From Candidatus Gottesmanbacteria bacterium CG_4_10_14_0_8_um_filter_37_24 (lineage in GTDB: Bacteria; Patescibacteriota; Microgenomatia; 2-02-FULL-39-11), in NCBI GenBank assembly GCA_002785215.1, contig PFMK01000039.1, positions 1-8,380 of the forward strand: a stretch of 8,380 bases of DNA, written 5' to 3'. A program made the position numbers and the translations under genes. Shown one piece after another: positions 1 through 6,558 of the stretch. The notes beneath the pieces are model-generated. The model worked only from the letters and a program-made list of their open reading frames with translations, made no database searches and was not told the origin of the DNA. The number at the start of each line of letters is the position of its first letter. Position 1 is the stretch's first letter.

Positions 1-102
1 AGGATAGTACCACCGATTATTCTTGACCGGGTATCTGTAGACTTAGGACCCTGGAGTGGATACCATGTGCTGGCTCAGTACCTTTGCAGATAGACTGTTT
101 CC
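1..102. other. Unassigned sequence downstream of trpS
   Basis: No gene is assigned. A plus-strand frame is open from base 1 to a TAG at 91-93 and could be the last 30 codons of a convergent gene (ending SGYHVLAQYLCR), but I do not recognise it. The stretch looks less AT-rich than the operon. No hairpin plus T-run is visible after the trpS stop, so no intrinsic terminator for trpS is seen here. Confidence 0.2.
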
Positions 103-1605
103 TTATGAATAAGAATTGATGAGTCCTATAACTTCCCGGACTTCATTCATTGTTTTAGTTGCGAAATCTCTGGCTTTCATCGCCCCATTTTTGATAATTT
201 TTTTCACTTCTTCAGGATGGGCTTTCAAATGGCTATAAAGCTTCCGGGATAAAGAAAACTTATGCATTAAAGAATCATACAGGTAATTTTTTAACTCAAT
301 ATCAGATATTTGTCCCTTCCTATAAAGACTTTTCATCTTATCTATTTTATGTTTTTCTCCAAATAAATCCAAGTAAGTAAAGACCATGTTACCTTCGACA
401 TGTCCGGGATCACTGGCATGTATGCGTGTAGGATCAGTATACGTTTTCATCACTTGCTTTTTGATAATTTCCTCATCTTCGAAAATACTGATAATGTTCC
501 CCAAAGACTTACTCATTTTTCTTTTTCCGTCATTTCCCAAAATAACAGCCGCTTCTTCCGGAATATAGGCTTCAGGAAGCGGGAATACTTTCTTTTTATA
601 GGTCTTATTGAATCTGTCAGCTATATCCCTGGTTATCTCAATATGCTGTTTCTGATCTTTACCAACAGGCACAAAGTCAGGCTTATATAATAAAATATCC
701 GATGCCATCAAAATCGGATAATTGAAAAGCCCCATATTAATATCATCTTCAGATGTGTCTTTCTGAAGTTTGTCTTTATAAGCATGAGCACGTTTGATAA
801 GTCCCAAAGGAGTCACGTTATTTAATATACTCTGAAGCTCAGTATGTTCAGGCACGTCAGACTGACGGAAAAAAGTAATATTGGTTAAATCTCCTAATAA
901 TGCTAATTCATTCAGAATTAATGTCTCAATATTATTCTGCAGGTTCTCTTTCTTTTGCACTGTGGTTAAAGCATGCAAATCAGCCACAAACAGAAAGCAG
1001 TCATTATTTTTTGCAAACTCAATTGACTGCCTCACCATCCCCAGATAATTGCCTATATGCAAACTACCATCTCCGCTTGGTGTTATTCCAGATAAAATCC
1101 TTTTCCTTCCTGTGATTTTTACTGCTTGTTCTTCTTTTTCCCCCAAAATAGTAAAATCGACAATTTTTATCCCCGGAATTTTTCTTAAATCGTCAGTTTT
1201 ATATCTGATTGTCACCAATAAACTACCAGATCCGGCATTGATATATTCTTTTTCAAATAACTTTTTATCAATGTAAGTTGGCAGATTTGGGATATAGACG
1301 CTGGCTGCTCCACTGGGAACACCGGTTATTTCAGCAAACTCCTCTTCTGTAGCCATCCTCAAGCTGGTAATGCCCAAATATTTTTTCGCTCTCTCATTAT
1401 CCAGTTTCGTATCGCCTCGTTTGATGATTGCCACAAACTGCTCACCCGCTTTCATGACTAAAGTTGCCCCGGCATCGGACATCCCAAACCCGAGATATTT
1501 TTGCACTTCCTCAACTGTAATAAGCTGGGGATGCTCCAGTATCTGGTGATCTATTCCTAACCTTTTTAATTCCTCACAATATCGCTTTACTTTCTCATCT
1601 ATCAT
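103..1605 (-). CDS. trpS: Tryptophanyl-tRNA synthetase with an N-terminal YbaK/ProX-like deacylase domain
   Basis: Charges tRNA-Trp with tryptophan in the cytoplasm. Residues about 165-500 are a full-length bacterial TrpRS (about 335 residues, the usual size). It has the HIGH-type signature LHIGN (182-186), DLHALT (209-214), MASDILLY (300-307, with D303 at the position that contacts the indole nitrogen in known TrpRS), PVGKDQ (313-318) and KMSKS (363-367). Residues about 1-155 match the YbaK/aminoacyl-tRNA-synthetase-associated fold: TVEEV near 30, ATLVMK near 47, RGDTKLD near 63, RMATEEE near 83, and INAGSGSLL near 122. This domain hydrolyses mischarged tRNA in YbaK, ProX and the ProRS insertion. 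By hand alignment the catalytic lysine position of YbaK is Ala47 here, so activity is doubtful. The ATG at 1603-1605 has a GGGTGAG ribosome site 5 bases upstream. trpS lies 117 bases after trpA and may be read through from the operon or from its own promoter. The synthetase call is firm; the role of the N-terminal domain is inferred. Confidence 0.95.
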   Translation of the reverse strand: MIDEKVKRYCEELKRLGIDHQILEHPQLITVEEVQKYLGFGMSDAGATLVMKAGEQFVAIIKRGDTKLDNERAKKYLGITSLRMATEEEFAEITGVPSGAASVYIPNLPTYIDKKLFEKEYINAGSGSLLVTIRYKTDDLRKIPGIKIVDFTILGEKEEQAVKITGRKRILSGITPSGDGSLHIGNYLGMVRQSIEFAKNNDCFLFVADLHALTTVQKKENLQNNIETLILNELALLGDLTNITFFRQSDVPEHTELQSILNNVTPLGLIKRAHAYKDKLQKDTSEDDINMGLFNYPILMASDILLYKPDFVPVGKDQKQHIEITRDIADRFNKTYKKKVFPLPEAYIPEEAAVILGNDGKRKMSKSLGNIISIFEDEEIIKKQVMKTYTDPTRIHASDPGHVEGNMVFTYLDLFGEKHKIDKMKSLYRKGQISDIELKNYLYDSLMHKFSLSRKLYSHLKAHPEEVKKIIKNGAMKARDFATKTMNEVREVIGLINSYS

Positions 1606-1610
1606 ATTTT

Positions 1611-1678
1611 CTCACCCGCCTTAAAACGCTCCCCGATTTAATCGGGATAAGTTTAGGTAGGCTTCTATCATTGTAACA
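1611..1678 (-). promoter_or_regulatory. Candidate trpS promoter (extended -10) and 5' leader
   Basis: On the minus strand TGTTACAAT (1678-1670) matches an extended -10 (TGnTAnAAT). No good -35 hexamer lies 16-18 bases upstream (TGTTTT is the nearest). The predicted start is near 1663. The short leader then contains a CCCGAT/ATCGGG hairpin and the GGGTGAG ribosome site (1617-1611). No T-box sequence is visible here, so trpS itself seems to lack the tRNA switch of the trp leader unless it is co-transcribed. Confidence 0.4.
1632..1646. repeat. Short palindrome CCCGAT-TTA-ATCGGG
   Basis: A perfect 6-base inverted repeat with a 3-base loop in the trpA-trpS gap. In the minus-strand transcript it is followed by GAGCGTTTT, a poor U-tract, so it could be a weak terminator for the trp operon or simply a member of the TCCCGA...TCGGGA palindrome family seen twice more in the trp leader (7972-7990 and 8062-8082). 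All three have 3-base loops. Confidence 0.5.
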
Positions 1679-1722
1679 AATACTATTTATATAAAACAGC
1701 TTGAGCTAAAATCTCCAATGTG

Positions 1723-2478
1723 TCAAAAAATAGCACTTTCCTTTAACCTTCTAACAAAGGCAGAAATTTCCGCAAGAGTACTTTCGGGTTGAAAAATATT
1801 TTTTTCATAAATTCTTGCAATAGCACTCCCGACAATTATTCCATCTGCTCCCAGATCGATTATTTTTCGGGCATCTTCAGGTGATTTTATCCCAAATCCT
1901 ACATAGATAGACTTATTGGTTATCGACTTTATGACCTTTATTAATTCTCTTAACTTAGAATAAGTTACCTTATCTCCTGTCACTCCCGGTAATGAGATGC
2001 AATATATAAAATCAGATGATGCGTTACAGATCTGTTTTAGTCTTTCTTTATCAGAATAAATGGTGGCAAATTGAATAAGCGACAAACCAAATTTTCTGCA
2101 ATATTTTTGCAGCTTTTCCTGTTCCTCCAAAATAATATCAGGCACTATTAATCCGTCAACACCTGCTTGTTTTGCTAAGCCTACAAACTTCCCAATTCCT
2201 ATTTTAAAAATAGGGGCATAGTAACTGGTTAAATAAATCTTTTGGCTATATCCTTTCTCTCTTATTTTTTTGATTCCTTCAAACACATTGAAAGGTGTAG
2301 TACCATTTTGCAGTGCCCTCTTACACGCTCTTTGGAATACTTCTCCATCACAAACCGGATCCGAATAAGGAACACCAATTTCTAATATATCAGCACCGGC
2401 AGCAACAAGAGTTTTGGCAAGTTTTACTGAAAACTCTTCCGACGGATCACCGTAATAAATATGAGTCATTAATATCAT
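1723..2478 (-). CDS. trpA: Tryptophan synthase alpha subunit
   Basis: Cleaves indole-3-glycerol phosphate to indole and glyceraldehyde 3-phosphate, and passes indole to TrpB within the alpha2-beta2 complex. It is a TIM barrel of 251 residues. Catalytic acids are retained: E33 in ILEIGVPYSDP (E. coli Glu49) and D44 in CDGE (E. coli Asp60). The phosphate-binding elements GVTG (165-168), VGFGI (193-197) and IVGSAI (215-220) are present. It differs from typical TrpA. It starts directly at strand 1 (MTHIYYGDP) without the usual N-terminal helix of about 15-20 residues. The Pro of SDPxADGP is Glu46, PDLPxEE reads PDIILEE (113-119), and the FLxAPTT region reads QFATIYS (136-142). The start overlaps the trpB stop as ATGA, with a GGAG 10 bases upstream inside trpB. 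Met4 is an alternative start. Confidence 0.95.
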   Translation of the reverse strand: MILMTHIYYGDPSEEFSVKLAKTLVAAGADILEIGVPYSDPVCDGEVFQRACKRALQNGTTPFNVFEGIKKIREKGYSQKIYLTSYYAPIFKIGIGKFVGLAKQAGVDGLIVPDIILEEQEKLQKYCRKFGLSLIQFATIYSDKERLKQICNASSDFIYCISLPGVTGDKVTYSKLRELIKVIKSITNKSIYVGFGIKSPEDARKIIDLGADGIIVGSAIARIYEKNIFQPESTLAEISAFVRRLKESAIF

Positions 2479-3596
2479 AAATCTTTATCTCCACGTCCTG
2501 AGAAATTTAATATTACAACATCGTCTGGCTTATACTTTCCTTTTCTTTTAAAGAGTTCAACTATTGCGTGACAAGTCTCAAGCGCCGGTAATAATCCTTC
2601 TAACTTTCCCATCATCTTAAATGCATTTAAAACCTCATTATTTGAGGCGGCAAATGTTTTCACCCTACCTGATTCTACTAAATAGGACAGTTGTGGACCT
2701 CGAGCCGGGTAATTAAGACCTGCCGCGCGTGATGTTGTCTTTTTATCCATTCCAAACTCATCCTGCAAAACATAATTTTTTGCTCCCTGAAAAATGCCTT
2801 TTGACCCGTTCTTAAATCCTGCGGCTTCTTTCCCTTCCACAAAAGTCAATTCAACATCTGTCTCACTTAAGAAAGCCTGAAAAATACCCAGCGCATTACT
2901 TCCTCCTGATCCACAGGCAATGACGACTTTTGGCAGCTTGCCTTCTTTATCTAGTATCTGTACCCGCGCCTCTACCCCTATTATTTTTTGAAAATAGGCA
3001 ACAATTGCGGGGAAAGGGTACGGTCCTATAGCTGAACCAATTAAATAATGCGTATTTGGCAAATCCCGAATCCAGGCTACCATAGCTTCAGAAACCGCAT
3101 CTTTCAAAATACCGTTTCCTCTCGCAACCGGAATCACATTTCCTCCTAATATTTTTATCTTTTCTGCATTAAGTTTTTGCCTCTCAATATCTTTTATACC
3201 CATAAATACATCACATGTAAGACCTGCAACACTCGCTGCCATTGTTGCGGCAACTCCATGCATTCCAGCGGCAGTTTCTGTAACTATTCTTTTCTTTCCC
3301 ATTAACTTCGCCATTAATATCTGTCCTAATGCATTATTGATTTTATGAGATCCGCCATTTAGAAGATCCTCCCTTTTGAAATAAACTTTGCAACCGATAA
3401 ATTCTGAGGTTCTCTTGGCATAATACAAAGGAGTTGGTCTTCCGGCGTAATCATCAAGCAGTCTATGAAATTCTCTCTGAAATACTGTATCTTTTTTCAC
3501 TTCCTCAAATATACCTTCCAACTCTTTTAAGGCCGGATATAAAAATTCCGGCACAAACTGGCCACCGAATTCCCCAAAATAACACGGGTTATTCAT
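2475..3596 (-). CDS. trpB: Tryptophan synthase beta subunit
   Basis: PLP enzyme that condenses indole with L-serine to give tryptophan. It has 373 residues, slightly short for the TrpB1 family (about 390-400). The N-terminus FGEFGGQFVPE, the PLP lysine K85 in GGSHKINNAL, E107 (E. coli Glu109) in TETAAGMHG, the PLP-phosphate loop GSGGSN (229-234), E340 and the C-terminal SGRGDKDL are clear. Active-site loops are unusual. The serine-carboxylate loop ETGAGQHG reads ETAAGMHG (107-114), and AGLDYPGVGPEH reads AGLNYPARGPQL (292-303), so the residue equivalent to Asp305 is Asn295. The segment between FVEG and LQDE is roughly ten residues shorter than usual. The ATG at 3594-3596 has a strong GAGGTG ribosome site (3609-3604, spacing 7), the best internal one in the operon. 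It overlaps trpF by 8 bases and trpA by 4. Placement between trpF and trpA supports a genuine partner of TrpA. Confidence 0.96.
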   Translation of the reverse strand: MNNPCYFGEFGGQFVPEFLYPALKELEGIFEEVKKDTVFQREFHRLLDDYAGRPTPLYYAKRTSEFIGCKVYFKREDLLNGGSHKINNALGQILMAKLMGKKRIVTETAAGMHGVAATMAASVAGLTCDVFMGIKDIERQKLNAEKIKILGGNVIPVARGNGILKDAVSEAMVAWIRDLPNTHYLIGSAIGPYPFPAIVAYFQKIIGVEARVQILDKEGKLPKVVIACGSGGSNALGIFQAFLSETDVELTFVEGKEAAGFKNGSKGIFQGAKNYVLQDEFGMDKKTTSRAAGLNYPARGPQLSYLVESGRVKTFAASNNEVLNAFKMMGKLEGLLPALETCHAIVELFKRKGKYKPDDVVILNFSGRGDKDL

Positions 3597-4206
3597 ATTG
3601 TTTCACCTCTCTTATGAACTTTTTAATTTTTTCTATATCCTTCTTTCCCTCTGTCTCAACACCCGTTGCCACATCAACCGCATACGGCTGGGCTACTCTA
3701 ACTGCTTCTTTCACATTCTCAGATGTCAATCCGCCAGATAAAATTATTGGAAAAGTTGTAGCTAACTTACACACCTTATCCAAGTTTAATAACTCTCCCT
3801 TACCTTGCTTTTCCCTATCCAATAAAAAATAGTCAACTTTATACTTTTTCATCTTTTCTAAAGTCTTCGCAACATCAAAATCGGCAGATAATGAAAAAGT
3901 TTTTATAATCTTTGCTCCTTTAATTAAACTGAGATATTCCGCTTGTTCACTCCCGTGCAATTGAACATAATCAAGTTTTAAGATGTTTATCAAATTATTA
4001 ATATCTACGATATCCGCATTCATAAAAACTCCTACTTTAAATATTCCCTTTGGCAATTCATCGATAATAAGTTTGGCAGTTTCAGCGCTGATTAATCGTT
4101 TTGATGCAGGTACAAAATTAAATCCCAAAAAGTCTACTCCCGCGTCAAACGCGGCTTGCGCAGCTTCAATTGTTTTTATTCCGCAGATTTTTACCTTAGC
4201 CTTCAT
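3589..4206 (-). CDS. trpF: Phosphoribosylanthranilate isomerase
   Basis: Converts N-(5'-phosphoribosyl)anthranilate to CdRP by an Amadori rearrangement. It is a TIM barrel of 205 residues, the normal length for a stand-alone TrpF. The family signature KICGI begins at residue 6, with the catalytic base Cys8. The catalytic acid is Asp130 in FLLD. The expected order of FLGFNF (26-31), VGVF (58-61), VQLHG (81-85), LSGGL (156-160) and DVATGVE (178-184) is present. The usual glycine-rich segment after the catalytic Asp (GGTGKxF) is changed to KQGKGELL. The start overlaps the trpC stop as ATGA and lacks a clear Shine-Dalgarno, so translation is probably coupled to trpC. The 3' end overlaps trpB by 8 bases. 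Confidence 0.96.
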   Translation of the reverse strand: MKAKVKICGIKTIEAAQAAFDAGVDFLGFNFVPASKRLISAETAKLIIDELPKGIFKVGVFMNADIVDINNLINILKLDYVQLHGSEQAEYLSLIKGAKIIKTFSLSADFDVAKTLEKMKKYKVDYFLLDREKQGKGELLNLDKVCKLATTFPIILSGGLTSENVKEAVRVAQPYAVDVATGVETEGKKDIEKIKKFIREVKQYE

Positions 4207-4943
4207 AAGTTTTTTAATTCTCTGATTAATCCATTAATATTTTTTGTCTTCATAAGACTGGTACCTACCAATATCCCTCTCGCTCCTGCTTCTTTATATC
4301 TCTTTGCATCACAACGATTTGATACTCCTGAAAATCCTAAAGAAATGAAATTTTTAGGAACCAATTTACTTATTTTGCATGCGTTATCAATATCTATCAC
4401 AAAAGTTGTTAAGTTTCTGGCATTAACCGCAATCAGTTTCGTATCAGTATGAATTGCCCTGTCTAATTCCCTCTTATTTTGTACTTCGACAACAGGCTCT
4501 ATATTTAACTTCTTGGCTAAGTTGACTAATAGGACTAATTTGTCCGATGGGATAATTTTTGCAATCAATAAAATCGCATCGGCTCCATAAGATTTCATTT
4601 CATAAATCTGGTAAGGATCGATGACAAAATCCTTGGCAAGGATAGGTAAAGCAACTATATTTTTTACTCGTTTGATATATTCCAGATCTCCATTGAAATA
4701 TTTCTTATCGACTACCAAAGAAATAGCGTCACAAGAGCTCTTTTCATACTTTATTGCCCGTTTAATAATGTCTTTCTTTTCCGCTAATTTTCCCTCCGCC
4801 GGTGAAGCCAATTTAATTTCTGCAATGACAGAAATATCTCCTACTTTGGGATTTTTTATCACGTCCAAGAAATTCCTCTTTTTCTTTTTTTCTGATACTT
4901 CATGTAATTTGTTGCTAATGATTTCGTCTAATATAGATTTCAT
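4203..4943 (-). CDS. trpC: Indole-3-glycerol-phosphate synthase
   Basis: Closes the indole ring: CdRP to indole-3-glycerol phosphate, CO2 and water. It has 246 residues, typical of a stand-alone TrpC. Motifs in order are VIAEIKLASP (39-48, with E42 and K44), the catalytic lysine K104 in LAKDFVIDPYQIYE, GADAILLIA (120-128), E153 in VVEV, NARNLTTF (174-181), and the C-terminal ILVGTSLM phosphate site (224-231). The strongly conserved SESGI segment, whose Glu (Glu210 in Sulfolobus IGPS) lines the active site, reads GFSGV (203-207), so Phe204 replaces that Glu. The codon is TTT in the sequence. INNRDL is also changed to VNARNL. It lies 18 bases after trpD with only a weak GGA upstream, and its stop overlaps the trpF ATG. 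The identity is secure; the effect of Phe204 on catalysis is unknown. Confidence 0.95.
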   Translation of the reverse strand: MKSILDEIISNKLHEVSEKKKKRNFLDVIKNPKVGDISVIAEIKLASPAEGKLAEKKDIIKRAIKYEKSSCDAISLVVDKKYFNGDLEYIKRVKNIVALPILAKDFVIDPYQIYEMKSYGADAILLIAKIIPSDKLVLLVNLAKKLNIEPVVEVQNKRELDRAIHTDTKLIAVNARNLTTFVIDIDNACKISKLVPKNFISLGFSGVSNRCDAKRYKEAGARGILVGTSLMKTKNINGLIRELKNL

Positions 4944-4961
4944 AGTTTTTAGTCCAGTAAT

Positions 4962-5975
4962 TTAAACTATTGAACTGTAATTAATCACTTTTTTTAACAC
5001 CTCTTTTGCATTACCAGTATCAATTGACTCTTTTGCTTCTTTTATTCCTTCCTGAAATGTTTTCACTTTCCCGGCAACTAAAAGTGCTGCGGCACTGTTT
5101 AGCAAGACAATATTTCTTTGCGCTCCATCTACACCATTCAAAATACTCTGAATAATCTGCGCGTTTTTTTTGGCATCTCCTCCATTTATTTCCTTCATAT
5201 CAGTATTTCCAAATCCAAATTCTCTATGAGAGATAATCTTTTTTTTAACTTTTTTCCTTTTAACCTCAAAAATATGCGTTGATGCTGACAAACTTATCTC
5301 ATCCAAACCGTCTTCGCTTGCTACTAACATAAGATGTTCATAATCCAAATTCACGGCAACTTTTGATAATTTCTCTGCTAAATCTATGTTAGGCACGCCA
5401 ATTATTTGCCTTTTTACCTGTGCAGGACTTACAAACGGACCCAAGAAATTGAATACTGTCCTTATCTTCAGCTCTTTCCTTACTTGTCCCACATATTTCA
5501 TCGCCGGATGATAAAGAGGCGCAAAAAGGAAAGTGAAATTCGTTTGTGCCAATAAAGTTTCCGCTTGCTTAGGATTTAGATTAATATTAACTTCTAAAGC
5601 TTCTAAAACATCCGCGCTGCCGCAAAGGCTGCTTGCATTTCTATTGCCGTGTTTAGCTACAGATACTCCCGCTCCGGCAACCACCAAAGCAACAGCAGTT
5701 GAGATATTAAAGGTTTCTTTCCCATCCCCTCCTGTTCCACAAGTATCGATTACTAATCCATTTGTTTTTACTTTTTTCATATACCGTCTCATCACCTCTA
5801 TAAATCCCAAAATTTCATCAGCCGATTCTCCCTTCATTCTCAAAGCAGTTAAAAGAGAGGCAATTTGAACTTGAGTAAGCCTATTTTCCAAAACCGCTTC
5901 CATCAAATCTTCTGACTCCTTAATTGTTAAACTATGATGACTTATTATTGTATTTAGTCGTTTATTTATTTCCAT
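4962..5975 (-). CDS. trpD: Anthranilate phosphoribosyltransferase
   Basis: Transfers phosphoribose from PRPP to anthranilate. It has 337 residues, the family's usual length. The N-terminal helical domain includes TQVQIASLLTALRMKGES (34-51). The PRPP-binding signature DTCGTGGDG (77-85) is followed by FNIST, KHGNR (108-112), GSADVLEALE (119-128), RTVFNFLGPF (172-181) and the metal-binding-region GLDEIS (223-228). The frame is open upstream to 6179, but I chose the ATG at 5973-5975. Only the sequence from MEINKRL onward looks like TrpD, and a good GGAGG (5989-5985, spacing 9) sits just before it at the end of trpG. The gap to trpG is 4 bases. Unlike enterobacteria, TrpG and TrpD are separate proteins. 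Confidence 0.96.
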   Translation of the reverse strand: MEINKRLNTIISHHSLTIKESEDLMEAVLENRLTQVQIASLLTALRMKGESADEILGFIEVMRRYMKKVKTNGLVIDTCGTGGDGKETFNISTAVALVVAGAGVSVAKHGNRNASSLCGSADVLEALEVNINLNPKQAETLLAQTNFTFLFAPLYHPAMKYVGQVRKELKIRTVFNFLGPFVSPAQVKRQIIGVPNIDLAEKLSKVAVNLDYEHLMLVASEDGLDEISLSASTHIFEVKRKKVKKKIISHREFGFGNTDMKEINGGDAKKNAQIIQSILNGVDGAQRNIVLLNSAAALLVAGKVKTFQEGIKEAKESIDTGNAKEVLKKVINYSSIV

Positions 5976-5979
5976 ATAA

Positions 5980-6558
5980 TTAAACCTCCAGAAAGTTCTG
6001 TAATATTTTGAACCCGTCTTCAGTACCGATTGATTCCGGATGAAACTGAATTCCGAATATAGGATATTTTTTATGCTTAACTCCCATAATCGCCTGATCA
6101 TCCAATGATGTAGCTGTAACCTTAATGTTATCCGGTAAGCTCTCTTGTTCACCCATAAGCGAGTGGTAACGCATGCCAACTAGAGGATTTTTTACATCCG
6201 CAAAGATACCTTTCTGGTTATGTTGAATTATGCTTGTTTTTCCGTGTTTAATTTGTGACGCACGAACGATTTTCCCGCCAAAACATGAAATAATCCCCTG
6301 ATGACCGAGGCACACTCCTAGAATCGGAACAACTTTCCCGAAAGTCAGAATTACTTCTTTGCAAATACCAAAATATTTCGGATCTGTTGGGTTGCCTGGA
6401 CCCGGGGATATAACAATATGCGAATAACAGTTACTTTTCACTTTGTTAATAGTTAATTTATCATTGCGATGGACCTGCGGGTTGCCTCCTAACTCTCCGA
6501 TGTATTGATAGAGGTTGTAAGTGAATGAATCGTAATTATCTATAATAAGTGTTTTCAT
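5980..6558 (-). CDS. trpG: Anthranilate synthase component II (glutamine amidotransferase)
   Basis: Class I glutamine amidotransferase that supplies ammonia to TrpE for anthranilate synthesis. It may also serve aminodeoxychorismate synthase, since TrpG/PabA can be shared and no second copy is visible here. It has 192 residues, normal for the family. It has the N-terminal IDNYDSFTYNL (6-16), the oxyanion segment SPGPGNP (51-57), the nucleophile Cys83 in GVCLGHQ, RYHSL (130-134) and the catalytic His173/Glu175 in FGIQFHPES. The start overlaps the trpE stop as ATGA. The only Shine-Dalgarno-like run, AGGG, comes from the 3' end of a palindromic repeat inside trpE and can pair in a GGGT/ACCC inverted repeat (6561-6570). 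Translation probably depends on coupling to trpE. Confidence 0.96.
   Translation of the reverse strand: MKTLIIDNYDSFTYNLYQYIGELGGNPQVHRNDKLTINKVKSNCYSHIVISPGPGNPTDPKYFGICKEVILTFGKVVPILGVCLGHQGIISCFGGKIVRASQIKHGKTSIIQHNQKGIFADVKNPLVGMRYHSLMGEQESLPDNIKVTATSLDDQAIMGVKHKKYPIFGIQFHPESIGTEDGFKILQNFLEV

Noticed and set aside
1..93. 3' end of a plus-strand gene convergent with trpS
   Set aside because: Thirty open codons without any recognised motif are within chance; kept only as an unassigned region.
4156..4965. Plus-strand open frames within trpC and trpF
   Set aside because: They lie opposite well-conserved genes, have no plausible ribosome sites or recognisable domains, and reflect the base composition of the coding strand.
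5976..6179. Upstream extension of trpD giving a 405-residue protein
   Set aside because: The 68 extra residues lie inside trpG in another frame and resemble no TrpD. The GGAGG at 5985-5989 fits the ATG at 5975.
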